Below, piece by piece: positions 23,590-32,158 of a stretch of 34,452 nucleotides of DNA. Under the pieces are notes generated by a model. The model searched no databases. It was given only the letters and a program-made list of their open reading frames with translations, and was not told where the DNA came from. This DNA is from an uncultured Lachnospiraceae bacterium (GTDB taxonomy: Bacteria > Bacillota > Clostridia > Lachnospirales > Lachnospiraceae). The DNA is taken from positions 1-34,452 of the forward strand of contig CAJUNN010000030.1 of the NCBI GenBank assembly GCA_910587955.1, in the 5' to 3' direction. How positions within the stretch are numbered: position 1 is the first letter of the stretch; each line of letters opens with the position of its first letter. Made by a program: the position numbers and the translations under genes.

Positions 23590-25321
23590 GATTTTCCGCC
23601 TCCTCCCTGGAAAGCTGGGACATGCAGATCTCCTTGTATACCTGGCAGGTCTTTAAAAGCTCCTGATGTGTCCCTATTCCAGCCATCCGTCCGTCCTCCA
23701 GAACCAGAATCCGGTCCGCATTCTGGATGGTAGCCGCGCGCTGGGAGACCAGAAATACCGTTGTCTCTCCCTTCATTTCCCGGAGGGCCTTCCGAAGCCT
23801 GGCATCCGTGGCAAAATCCAGGGCTGAGGCGCTGTCGTCCAGGATCAGGATTTCCGGCCGGCGCACCACCGCCCGGGCAATGGTCAGCCTCTGCCTCTGT
23901 CCGCCGGAAAGATTTCTTCCGCCCTGAAGGATCTTGGTATCGAGCCCCTCCGGCTTCTGCTCCAGGATTTCCCGGGCCTGGGCAATTTCCAATGCCTCCA
24001 GAAGCTCCTCGTCCGAAGCGTCCTTCCTGCCCCACTTCAAATTGTCCCGGATGGTGCCGGAAAAGAGAACCGCCTTTTGCGGCACCACGCCGATCTTTCC
24101 CCGGAGAGCCTGATATGAGTACTCCCGCACGTCCCTTCCGTCTACCAGTACGCTTCCCTCCGCCGCATCGTAGAAACGGGGAATCAGACTGACCAGGGAA
24201 GTTTTTCCGGATCCCGTTCCCCCGATGATCCCAATGGTTTCTCCCGGCATGGCAGAAAAGGTAATGTGCTCCAGAGCATGATCCCCGGAGGCATGGTAGG
24301 CCATCCCTGCATCCTTGAACTCTACTTTGGGCACACCGCTGCCCGGCCTTCCCTCCAGCGCAGTTCCCTCCGTCATTCCCGGCTTCTCCTCCAGAACTGC
24401 ATTGATTCTGGATACACAGGCCAGGGACTTGGTAATATTGATAATGAGATTGGCAAGCTTAATCAGCTCTACCAGGATCTGAGACATGTAATTCACCAGG
24501 GCCACTACCTCTCCCTGGGTAATAACCCCCGCATCTACCTGCTTTCCTCCTGTCCAGACCAGAAAAATTACGGCTCCGTTGATCACCGCATAGGTGAGGG
24601 GATTTAAAAGAGCTGAAATTTTTCCCACAAAGAGCTGGGTTCCCATCAGTTCCCGGCTGTCTCTGTGAAAAGCCTCCTTCTCCTCCTCCTGGCGGTTAAA
24701 GGCCCGCACCACCCGGACGCCTGCCAGATTTTCCCGCACATGGAGCAGCACCCGGTCCAGCATTCCCTGTACTTTCTTATAATAAGGCATGCTGATACAC
24801 ATGATCCCGAATACAATCACAGACAGAATGGGAATGACTATGACAAAGATCAAGGCTGCCTTCACGTCAATGGTAAAAGCCATCACCATAGCGCCGAACA
24901 CGATAAAGGGCGATCGCAGAAACAGGCGCAGCACCAGGTTAACGCCCGCCTGCACCTGGTTGATGTCGCTGGTCAGCCGGGTAATCAGTGTGGATACGCC
25001 GATGGCATCCAGACGGCTGTAGGAAAATCGGTTCAGATGGACAAACAGATCCCGCCGCAGCTCTGTGCTGCACCCTACCGCAGCTTTGGCCGCAAAGTAT
25101 TGGGCCGTAATGGAACAGACCAGTCCAATCACACCCAGCAGTACCAGGACGCCGCCCATTCTCCAGATATGGGCCGCATCCCGGTTTTTGATCCCTACAT
25201 CAATGATGCTCACCACCACCAGGGGAACCAGCAGCTCAAAGCTGGCCTCCAGAAGCTTGAACAGCGGGCCTAAAATGCTCTCCTTCCGATAATGATTCAG
25301 GTAGCTTAACAACCGCCTCAT
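23579..25321 (-). CDS. Heterodimeric ABC exporter, subunit with degenerate ATPase motifs
   Basis: 580 residues. Exporter membrane domain about 1-320, then the NBD with Walker A GGTGSGKTS and a canonical LSGGQRQR signature. Walker B reads LILDDSASALD, with Asp in place of the catalytic Glu, and the H-loop reads VSQRAAT, with Gln in place of His. These are the hallmarks of the non-hydrolytic half of a heterodimeric exporter. Two ATGs are possible; the one at 25319-25321 has AGGAGG seven bases upstream, the other (25334-25336) has none. It is the first gene of the operon, with its own promoter and a leader hairpin. Confidence 0.93.
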   Translation of the reverse strand: MRRLLSYLNHYRKESILGPLFKLLEASFELLVPLVVVSIIDVGIKNRDAAHIWRMGGVLVLLGVIGLVCSITAQYFAAKAAVGCSTELRRDLFVHLNRFSYSRLDAIGVSTLITRLTSDINQVQAGVNLVLRLFLRSPFIVFGAMVMAFTIDVKAALIFVIVIPILSVIVFGIMCISMPYYKKVQGMLDRVLLHVRENLAGVRVVRAFNRQEEEKEAFHRDSRELMGTQLFVGKISALLNPLTYAVINGAVIFLVWTGGKQVDAGVITQGEVVALVNYMSQILVELIKLANLIINITKSLACVSRINAVLEEKPGMTEGTALEGRPGSGVPKVEFKDAGMAYHASGDHALEHITFSAMPGETIGIIGGTGSGKTSLVSLIPRFYDAAEGSVLVDGRDVREYSYQALRGKIGVVPQKAVLFSGTIRDNLKWGRKDASDEELLEALEIAQAREILEQKPEGLDTKILQGGRNLSGGQRQRLTIARAVVRRPEILILDDSASALDFATDARLRKALREMKGETTVFLVSQRAATIQNADRILVLEDGRMAGIGTHQELLKTCQVYKEICMSQLSREEAENHEA

Positions 25322-25352
25322 AACAATCCTCCTCATAATCTGCGCCCGGCTT

Positions 25353-25379
25353 GGCGCATTCCGCCGTTCTGCGGACGCC
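25353..25379 (-). other. Leader hairpin of the ABC exporter operon
   Basis: Two stacked stems (GGCG/CGCC and TCCGC/GCGGA) with a small bulge and 6-base loop lie between promoter and ribosome binding site on the minus strand. No T-run follows, so an attenuator is not shown; it may regulate or stabilise the transcript. Confidence 0.4.
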
Positions 25380-25389
25380 GTTATCTGGT

Positions 25390-25418
25390 ATTGTACTCTG
25401 ATAGAAGGGTTTTTACAA
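25390..25418 (-). promoter_or_regulatory. Sigma-A promoter of the ABC exporter operon
   Basis: On the minus strand: -35 TTGTAA (25413-25418), 17-base spacer, -10 TACAAT (25390-25395). Confidence 0.7.
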
Positions 25419-25420
25419 GT

Positions 25421-25462
25421 AGGAAGAAAAAAAAGTCCGGGCTCTGGGTCTGCCCGGACTTT
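25421..25462 (-). terminator. Rho-independent terminator of the EF-G-like gene
   Basis: On the minus strand, AAAGTCCGGGC pairs with GCCCGGACTTT around a 9-base loop and is followed by a T-run. It lies about 20 bases past the stop codon. Confidence 0.9.
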
Positions 25463-25480
25463 CTTCTCAAATTATTTTCT

Positions 25481-27559
25481 CTATTCTGCTTCCGCCGCTC
25501 TCGCCGCAACCTCTCTCTCCTGAACATCGGAGGGAGCCTGCTCATAGCGTGCAAACTCATAGGCATAGATGCCGCTTCCGCCTGTCATGGAGCGCAGATC
25601 CGTGGAGTATCCGAAAATCTCCGTCATAGGCACATCAGCCACCACTTCCTGCTTTCCGCCTGCTACCGGATTCATGCCCAGCACACGGCCCCGGCGCTTG
25701 TTCAGATCTCCCATTACGTCTCCCGTATATTTATCCGGAACCGTAACCGTCATGGTGCAGATGGGCTCTAAGAGCACGGGACCGGCATCCATAAAGCCTT
25801 TCTTGAAGGCCTGGCTGGTGGCAGTCTTAAAGGCCATCTCGGAAGAATCTACCGGATGGTAAGAACCGTCGTACAGGACTGCTTTCACACCCACCACCGG
25901 ATAACCGGCTAAGGGGCCCTTTACCACGGAATCCTGGACACCTTTTTCCACAGCCGGGAAGTAGTTCTTGGGTACGGCTCCGCCCACTACGATCTGCTCA
26001 AATACATAAGGGGTCTCCAGATCCCCGGAGGGCTCAAAGGTCATCTTCACATGGCCGTACTGTCCGTGTCCGCCGGACTGTTTCTTATATTTCGAATCCA
26101 CATCGGATTTCTTGCGGATGGTCTCCCGGAAAGCTACCTTGGGCCTGTCGAGCTCTACCGCCACTTTGAATTTCTCCTCCAGCTTGCTCACAACCACATC
26201 CAGGTGCTGATCGCCCATGCCGTAGATCAGCGTCTGCCGGTTCTCGGAATCATTCACGGTCTTTAAGGTCAGATCCTCTTCCATCATCTTGGTGAGAGCC
26301 TGGGAAATCTTATCCTCGTCCCCTTTGTTCTTCGCTTTATAGCTCATATATGTATAAGGCTTGGAGATCTCCGTCTTTCCGAAGAGTACCGGAGCTGCCT
26401 TGGTGGAAAGCGTATCCCCTGTCTTGGTATTGGAGAGCTTGCCGATAGCTCCGATATCTCCCGCATGAAGCTCCGTTACTTCAATAGGCTTATTTCCCTG
26501 CATCATATACAGCTTGCTCAGCTTTTCTTCCGCCTCCCGCTCCTGGTTGAAGAGGACATCGTCGGACTTGATGACACCGGAGCAAATCTTGATCAGGGAG
26601 TATTTCCCAATAAAAGGATCCACAATGGTCTTGAATACATATGCGGATTTTGTCTTGGCAAAGTCGTAATTAGCCTCAAAGATCTCGTTGGTCTTGGTAT
26701 TGATACCGTTGCAGGCTTTCTTGTCCGGGCTGGGGAACAGCTCTACTATGTCGTTCATCAGGTTGTGGATATTGCGAAGCTCTGTGCTGGAACCCATGGA
26801 CACGGGAATCACGGCGCCGTCGCTCACGTTGAATTTCATGGCTGCGCGTATCTCGCCGATGGTAAATTCCTCCCCGTTGAAATACCGCTCCATGAACTCG
26901 TCGGACGTCTCCGCCACCGCATCCATCAAAGCCTCCCGGCAGATGGTCAGGTTTTCCTTGGAATATTCGGGAATGTCGCAGGGCTCTCTCTTGCCGATGT
27001 CCGTGAAACGGCGGCCTTCCATCTTGCAGACATTGATATAGCCTACAAATTTCTCGTTCTCCCGGATGGGCTGATAGAAAGGAGCAATCTTCTTGCCGTA
27101 AAGCTCAGTCAGATCCTCCACCATCTGGCGGAAGGACGCATGATCCACATCCATCTCGGACACGAAGAACATCCGGGGAAGCTTGTACTTCTCGCACATC
27201 TCCCAGGCCTTCTGGGTTCCCACTTCCACACCGGCCTTGCCGGACACTACGATAATGGCCGCATCCGCAGCAGCCACGGCTTCCTCTGCCTCTCCCACAA
27301 AATCAAAATATCCAGGTGTATCTAAAATATTTATCTTGCAGTCCTGCCAGAACAGCGGAATCACAGAAGCGCTGATGGAAAATTTTCTCTTAATCTCTTC
27401 CTTATCGTAATCGCTGATCGTATTTCCGTCGGTTACTTTTCCGATACGCGTGGTCAGCCCGGATACATACGCCATGGCTTCTACCAGACTGGTTTTCCCG
27501 CAGCCGCCATGTCCTAACAGCACTACATTGCGAATCTTGTCAGTTGTGTAAATATTCAT
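25481..27559 (-). CDS. Elongation factor G paralogue (EF-G-like, divergent GTPase)
   Basis: 692 residues with all five EF-G domains. It differs from canonical EF-G in the G motifs: P-loop GHGGCGKTS instead of GHIDAGKTT, DTPGYFDF instead of DTPGHVDF, and SEMD where NKMD is expected; the switch I RGITI motif reads KRKFSISASV. Domain IV retains SGGHGQYGHV and a domain V follows. These features mark the second EF-G type of Firmicutes and relatives. Its role is uncertain: a specialised ribosome factor is likely, main elongation is not. The ATG has GGAGGAAGAGG upstream. It is monocistronic, with a promoter and strong terminator. Confidence 0.93.
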   Translation of the reverse strand: MNIYTTDKIRNVVLLGHGGCGKTSLVEAMAYVSGLTTRIGKVTDGNTISDYDKEEIKRKFSISASVIPLFWQDCKINILDTPGYFDFVGEAEEAVAAADAAIIVVSGKAGVEVGTQKAWEMCEKYKLPRMFFVSEMDVDHASFRQMVEDLTELYGKKIAPFYQPIRENEKFVGYINVCKMEGRRFTDIGKREPCDIPEYSKENLTICREALMDAVAETSDEFMERYFNGEEFTIGEIRAAMKFNVSDGAVIPVSMGSSTELRNIHNLMNDIVELFPSPDKKACNGINTKTNEIFEANYDFAKTKSAYVFKTIVDPFIGKYSLIKICSGVIKSDDVLFNQEREAEEKLSKLYMMQGNKPIEVTELHAGDIGAIGKLSNTKTGDTLSTKAAPVLFGKTEISKPYTYMSYKAKNKGDEDKISQALTKMMEEDLTLKTVNDSENRQTLIYGMGDQHLDVVVSKLEEKFKVAVELDRPKVAFRETIRKKSDVDSKYKKQSGGHGQYGHVKMTFEPSGDLETPYVFEQIVVGGAVPKNYFPAVEKGVQDSVVKGPLAGYPVVGVKAVLYDGSYHPVDSSEMAFKTATSQAFKKGFMDAGPVLLEPICTMTVTVPDKYTGDVMGDLNKRRGRVLGMNPVAGGKQEVVADVPMTEIFGYSTDLRSMTGGSGIYAYEFARYEQAPSDVQEREVAARAAEAE

Positions 27560-27609
27560 GCCTCTTCCTCCGATACATAATTTAACGACGCCTTTGCCGC
27601 CATGTATAT

Positions 27610-27638
27610 ATTCTACTAAAAGTTGCAGTAAAATTCAA
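27610..27638 (-). promoter_or_regulatory. Sigma-A promoter of the EF-G-like gene
   Basis: On the minus strand: -35 TTGAAT (27633-27638), 17-base spacer, -10 TAGAAT (27610-27615). The leader is about 45 bases. Confidence 0.65.
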
Positions 27639-27721
27639 GCCTTTTATACACTTTTGACAATCTAAAATCCTGGATGAAATTGGATGAGAGTGAAAATTCC
27701 CCAGTCCGTCTGCCATGCCTG

Positions 27722-28576
27722 TCAGTCTTCATAGGGCGAAGCTTCCATTCCTGCTGCCTGAAGCTTTGCTGTCAGTGCATCCAGAAACCAGCGGAAAAAT
27801 CTTTGAAATCTTATATTCTCTCCAAAACACTTTACAAGAACAGGGCTGGCCTTGTAATAAACCTTTATAAAAGCACGGCCAAACCAGCATTTCTCCAGAT
27901 TTTTGTCACGGAATCTGCGCAGAGTCCATACCTCCGGACAGTCATAGGAGCCATACACGCAGGTAGCGATATAACATCCCTTTTTCTTCTCTTCCCTGGC
28001 CTCTGTCTGTAATTTTTCTTCTCTTTTCTTTTCCTCAAAATGAGAGATCCGTTCCACCGGCAGCATAGCCAGTGTTTCCACAATCCGCTTTTTTACATAT
28101 TCCGGGTTTACTCCGTAGGAAGTCCACAGCTTGATAATCGGTATCCCGGCCTCCTCACAGATACGGTCTACCTTTTTGTCCCGTTCCCGCCTCTCCGGCG
28201 ACAAATGTGTCTGATCATTGATTTCAATCAATATCAACGGCTTGTAAGAAAAATCCAGGATCATAAAATCTACGTTCCGGTACAGTTCATTCTGAAATCT
28301 GGCTCCGTCTGTTCTCACAATAAAGGACGCCAGATTCACCTGAGGCTGCACCTGATACCCTTCTGGCAGCACAGACTTGATGCAGTCCAGAAATTTCCTC
28401 TCCGTCTCTGTTACCAAAGAAGCTTTTAATTCATAAAGAAATTTTCTGCTCTCGTCTGAATGAGGTTCCTCCTGTCCTTGTCCGGCATGGAAGCCAGAGC
28501 CTGCCCTTTCCTTTTTATAGCATTCTCTGCACAAAGGATATTTTCCGCTCTCTGCGCCACATGATTTGCATTTCAT
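27722..28576 (-). CDS. Zinc ribbon, DUF2726 and CFI-box protein
   Basis: 284 residues in three parts. Residues 3-19 form a small zinc ribbon (CKSCG and CRECY). Residues about 50-180 match DUF2726, a restriction-endonuclease-like domain: VDFMILDFSYKPLILIEIND carries the Asp and Glu-x-Asn/Asp pattern expected of a PD-(D/E)XK core. The C-terminus, from about 210, is a textbook CFI-box: CYIATCVYGSYDCPEVW, LRRFRD and a VYYKASPVLV stretch. No partner gene is beside it. GGAGGG precedes the ATG. Nuclease activity is inferred from the fold family only. It shares its C-terminal domain with the gene at 44-730. Confidence 0.85.
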   Translation of the reverse strand: MKCKSCGAESGKYPLCRECYKKERAGSGFHAGQGQEEPHSDESRKFLYELKASLVTETERKFLDCIKSVLPEGYQVQPQVNLASFIVRTDGARFQNELYRNVDFMILDFSYKPLILIEINDQTHLSPERRERDKKVDRICEEAGIPIIKLWTSYGVNPEYVKKRIVETLAMLPVERISHFEEKKREEKLQTEAREEKKKGCYIATCVYGSYDCPEVWTLRRFRDKNLEKCWFGRAFIKVYYKASPVLVKCFGENIRFQRFFRWFLDALTAKLQAAGMEASPYED

Positions 28577-28617
28577 CGTTGTATCCCTCCTTCTTTTGTA
28601 CCTGCAACAAATATTTC

Positions 28618-28626
28618 ATTATACCA
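28618..28626 (-). promoter_or_regulatory. Extended -10 promoter of the DUF2726/CFI-box gene
   Basis: On the minus strand, TGGTATAAT: a consensus -10 with TGN extension and only a poor -35 (TTCTGA, 16 bases upstream). Confidence 0.5.
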
Positions 28627-28667
28627 TAACTTGTAAAACTCAGAAAAAACATCTCTTTTTACTTCAC

Positions 28668-28679
28668 CGCTTTAAAGCG
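28668..28679. repeat. 12-bp perfect palindrome CGCTTTAAAGCG
   Basis: It lies 8 bases upstream of the aroF -35 box and in the divergent gap with the DUF2726 gene. It could be an operator or part of one; no matching regulator is identified. Confidence 0.5.
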
Positions 28680-28687
28680 AAATTGTA

Positions 28688-28716
28688 TTGACATTCCCTC
28701 CAAAAAAAAGTAAACT
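28688..28716 (+). promoter_or_regulatory. Sigma-A promoter of the aroF-tyrA-aroA operon
   Basis: -35 TTGACA (28688-28693), 17-base spacer, -10 TAAACT (28711-28716). The leader to the start codon is under 35 bases, too short for a T-box or attenuator. Confidence 0.8.
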
Positions 28717-28750
28717 AAAACGGAAATCCGAAGAAACGAGGCTGGAACTT

Positions 28751-29764
28751 ATGATTATTGTAATGAAACCCAAGGCTCCGAAAGAATCCTTGGAGCATAT
28801 TGTAAATGTAATCCGCACCAGCGGACTGGACGCCCATCTCTCCGAAGGAAAAGAAGTCACCATCATCGGCGTAGTGGGCGACAAATCCCTCTTAAAGCTG
28901 TCTAACCTGGAAATTGCACCGGATGTGGACAAGATTGTTCCCATCACGGAAAGCTATAAGCTAAGCAACCGGAAATTTCACCCGGATCCCACCTCCATTC
29001 AAGTAGGCTCCGCCTCCATCGGACCGGACAGCCTAACTGTTATGGCCGGGCCCTGCGCCATCGAATCGGAGGAACAGCTCATCCTGATTGCCAAATCGGT
29101 GAAAAAAGCAGGAGCCACCTTTCTGCGGGGCGGGGCCTACAAGCCCCGGACTTCCCCCTACTCCTTCCAGGGCCTGGAGGAAGAAGGCCTGCGCTATATG
29201 AAAAAGGCCAAGGAAGAAACGGGATTGGCCACCGTCTGCGAGGTCATCAGCGCAGAATCCCTGGACGCGGCTGTCAAATATGTGGATATGGTCCAGATTG
29301 GGGCCCGGAACATGCAGAACTTCCAGCTGCTCCGCCAGGTGGGGCAATCCGGGATTCCGGTTCTTTTAAAGCGGGGACTTTCCTCCACCATCGACGAATG
29401 GCTGAATGCGGCAGAATATATCATTGCGGAGGGCAATTCCAACGTGGTTCTATGCGAGCGGGGCATCCGCACTTACGAGACTGCCACCCGAAACACCCTG
29501 GACATCAGCGCAGTTCCCGTTCTCAAGTCCAAGACCCATCTTCCGGTGATTGTGGATCCCAGCCACGCCTCCGGCGTGCGGGCTTATGTGCCGCCCCTGG
29601 CTAAATGCGCCGTGGCTGCAGGCGCGGACGGGCTGATGATCGAAGTCCACAACAATCCTGCCTGCGCCCTTTCGGACGGGCCCCAGTCCCTGACCTTCGC
29701 CCAGTTTGACGAACTGACCAGGGAACTAAAGGCTTACGCTGCTCTCTCGGGAAGGAGTTTTTAA
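28751..29764 (+). CDS. aroF: 3-deoxy-7-phosphoheptulonate synthase (DAHP synthase)
   Basis: 337 residues. It condenses phosphoenolpyruvate and erythrose-4-phosphate in the first step of the shikimate pathway. The N-terminal 70 residues form the ferredoxin-like (ACT-like) regulatory domain seen in Thermotoga-type enzymes (MIIVMKPKAPKESLEHIV). The barrel carries MAGPCAIESEEQ, FLRGGAYKPRTSPYSFQG and VDPSHASG, all active-site motifs of type I-beta enzymes. The frame is open 21 codons upstream, but that start would fall inside the promoter; the ATG at 28751 has GAGG nine bases before it and matches the family N-terminus. First gene of the aromatic operon. Confidence 0.96.
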   Translation: MIIVMKPKAPKESLEHIVNVIRTSGLDAHLSEGKEVTIIGVVGDKSLLKLSNLEIAPDVDKIVPITESYKLSNRKFHPDPTSIQVGSASIGPDSLTVMAGPCAIESEEQLILIAKSVKKAGATFLRGGAYKPRTSPYSFQGLEEEGLRYMKKAKEETGLATVCEVISAESLDAAVKYVDMVQIGARNMQNFQLLRQVGQSGIPVLLKRGLSSTIDEWLNAAEYIIAEGNSNVVLCERGIRTYETATRNTLDISAVPVLKSKTHLPVIVDPSHASGVRAYVPPLAKCAVAAGADGLMIEVHNNPACALSDGPQSLTFAQFDELTRELKAYAALSGRSF

Positions 29765-29765
29765 G

Positions 29766-30863
29766 ATGAAAATAGAGACGGTAGGCTTTGTGGGGCTGGG
29801 GCTTATAGGCGGCTCCATCGCCAAAGCCATCAAAGCCTTTCACCCGGAAATCCAAATTATGGCCTATATGCGCAGCACCGATACGCTGATCGAAGCTGCC
29901 AATGAGGGAACGGTAGATATGGCCTGCACAGCAGTGGATACCCAGTTCTCCGCCTGCGACTGCATTTTTTTGTGCGCCCCCGTGTCCACCAACGCCATGT
30001 ACTTAGAAAAGCTGAAACCCATTCTGAAAAAGGGAGCTATTTTGACAGATGTGGGAAGTACGAAAACAGACATCCATGAGAAAGCGGCTGCTCTCGGTCT
30101 GGAAGACTGCTTCATCGGCGGACACCCAATGGCCGGTTCGGAAAAAACCGGCTATTCCAACGCCAAACCCCATCTGATCGAAAATGCTTATTACGTGATT
30201 ACTCCTGCCGCCCGGGTTCCCGCGGATGCGGTAGAGACCTTTGTTTCCTTCACTGATTCCTTAAAGGCCCTCCCCCTGGTGATGGACCACCGGCAGCACG
30301 ATTTTATCACTGCCTCTATCAGCCATCTGCCCCACCTGATCGCCTCCTCCCTGGTAAACCTGGTGCGGGACTTGGACGGGGAAGAAAAGCTTATGAAGCG
30401 GATTGCTGCCGGAGGGTTTAAGGACATTACAAGAATTGCCTCCTCCTCCCCGGAAATGTGGGAGCAGATCTGCCTGACCAACGCTTCTAACATCACACAA
30501 GTCCTGGAGCGTTATATCCGGGAACTGGAAACTTTGAAAGACCAGCTTGCCAAAGGAGATTCCCAAAAACTCCACCGTTTTTTTGAGGGCTCCCGGGATT
30601 ACCGCAATTCCATACCGGACGCTTCCGCAGGTCCCATTAAAAAGATGTACGCCTTTTACTGCGATATGGTAGACGAAGCGGGAGGAATCGCTGTTCTCTC
30701 CACCATCCTAGCCTCCGCAAGTATCAGCCTGAAAAATATTGAGATTATCCATAACCGGGAATTTGAAGAAGCTGTCTTAAAGGTAGAACTTTACGACGAA
30801 ATTTCTTATAAAAAAGCGGTGGCCCTTCTGCGGAAATACCGCTACACCATCTACGAACGCTGA
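29766..30863 (+). CDS. tyrA: Prephenate dehydrogenase with C-terminal ACT domain
   Basis: 365 residues. It oxidises prephenate to 4-hydroxyphenylpyruvate for tyrosine synthesis. GFVGLGLIGGSIA (residues 7-19) is the NAD-binding loop; GGHPMAGSEKTG carries the catalytic His, and ITASISHLPHLIA is the second active-site segment. The last ~75 residues (GGIAVLSTILASASISLKNI and on) form an ACT-type domain, probably for tyrosine feedback. AAGGAG precedes the ATG, which starts one base after the aroF stop, so the two are probably coupled. Confidence 0.96.
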   Translation: MKIETVGFVGLGLIGGSIAKAIKAFHPEIQIMAYMRSTDTLIEAANEGTVDMACTAVDTQFSACDCIFLCAPVSTNAMYLEKLKPILKKGAILTDVGSTKTDIHEKAAALGLEDCFIGGHPMAGSEKTGYSNAKPHLIENAYYVITPAARVPADAVETFVSFTDSLKALPLVMDHRQHDFITASISHLPHLIASSLVNLVRDLDGEEKLMKRIAAGGFKDITRIASSSPEMWEQICLTNASNITQVLERYIRELETLKDQLAKGDSQKLHRFFEGSRDYRNSIPDASAGPIKKMYAFYCDMVDEAGGIAVLSTILASASISLKNIEIIHNREFEEAVLKVELYDEISYKKAVALLRKYRYTIYER

Positions 30864-30875
30864 GGAGGAATTTAC

Positions 30876-32153
30876 ATGAAATTCAGACGCGCCGCCGCAC
30901 TCAAAGGAGAATTAGCCGTCCCCGGAGATAAATCCATCTCCCACCGGGCCGTGATGTTCGGTTCCCTTGCCTCAGGCACCACCTGCATTGAAAATTTTCT
31001 TAAAGGAGCCGATTGTCTTTCAACCATCGACTGTTTCCGCAGACTGGGAATCCATATAGAAGAGAAAAACAATCAAATCTATATTTATGGAAAGGGGCTC
31101 CACGGCCTGAAAGAGCCGGAAGGAATTCTGGACGCCGGAAACAGCGGAACGACTGTCCGCCTGATCTCCGGCATTTTGAGCGGCCAGTCTTTTGAAACCA
31201 CACTGACCGGGGATGCCTCCATTCAGAAACGGCCGATGGGGCGCATCATAGAGCCCCTCTCCCGGATGGGTGCTTCCATTGAAAGCCTGCCCGGAAACGG
31301 CTGTGCGCCCCTCCGGATCCAGGGACGGTCTCTTCACGGAATCCATTATACGTCTCCCGTCGCTTCTGCCCAGGTAAAATCCGCCATTCTGCTGGCCGGC
31401 CTCTATGCCGATGCTCCCACCTGTGTAACGGAACCGGCACTTTCCCGGGATCACTCCGAACGGATGCTGGATTACTTCGGCGCCCGGATTGAAACCATGG
31501 GCACCACAGCCTCCATTCTGCCCGGTTCCTGCCTGGAAGGACGCAAAGTGACAGTACCGGGAGATATCTCTTCCGCCGCCTATTTTATTGCCGCTGCCTG
31601 CATTGTTCCCGGCTCCCGGCTTTTGATCCGCAACGTGGGCATCAATCCCACCCGGGCAGGTATTTTGAGAGTGTGTGAGAAAATGGGAGCGGACATTGAG
31701 GTTTTCCCCTGCCTGGAAGAGACCGGAGAACCCACCGCAGATATTCTGGTGAAAAGTGCTTCCCTGAAAGGGTGCACCATAGAAGGGGACTTGATTCCCG
31801 CCCTTATCGACGAGCTTCCCGTCCTTGCAGTTATGGCCTGCTTTGCCGAAGGAACCACCACGATACGGGATGCCGCAGAGCTGAAAGTCAAAGAATCCAA
31901 CCGCATCGACGTGATGACGGAAAATCTCTCGGCTATGGGCGCCCGGGTAACTGCCACGGAAGACGGCATGATCATTAAAGGCGGTTTCTCCCTCCGCGGT
32001 GCTGTCATTGACAGCCATCTGGATCACCGGATCGCCATGTCTTTCGCTGTAGCCGCTCTGCAGGCAGACGGAGAAACCGAAATCCGGGGCGCGGAATGCG
32101 TCCATATTTCCTATCCGGGCTTTTATGAGGATCTGCAAAGGCTTCAGAGCTGA
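30876..32153 (+). CDS. aroA: 3-phosphoshikimate 1-carboxyvinyltransferase (EPSP synthase)
   Basis: 425 residues, full length. PGDKSISHRA (16-25) is the shikimate-3-phosphate site; DAGNSGTTVRL, SVASAQ-like PVASAQVKSAILLAGL and KVKESNRID are the other family motifs. The GNSGTT form, rather than GNAGTA, points to the class II-like branch found in Gram-positives. GAGGAGG lies before the ATG, 12 bases past tyrA. It completes a three-gene operon; aroB, aroC, aroE, aroK and pheA are not in this window. No terminator follows and the gene ends 5 bases from a convergent gene. Confidence 0.96.
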   Translation: MKFRRAAALKGELAVPGDKSISHRAVMFGSLASGTTCIENFLKGADCLSTIDCFRRLGIHIEEKNNQIYIYGKGLHGLKEPEGILDAGNSGTTVRLISGILSGQSFETTLTGDASIQKRPMGRIIEPLSRMGASIESLPGNGCAPLRIQGRSLHGIHYTSPVASAQVKSAILLAGLYADAPTCVTEPALSRDHSERMLDYFGARIETMGTTASILPGSCLEGRKVTVPGDISSAAYFIAAACIVPGSRLLIRNVGINPTRAGILRVCEKMGADIEVFPCLEETGEPTADILVKSASLKGCTIEGDLIPALIDELPVLAVMACFAEGTTTIRDAAELKVKESNRIDVMTENLSAMGARVTATEDGMIIKGGFSLRGAVIDSHLDHRIAMSFAVAALQADGETEIRGAECVHISYPGFYEDLQRLQS

Positions 32154-32158
32154 AAGGC

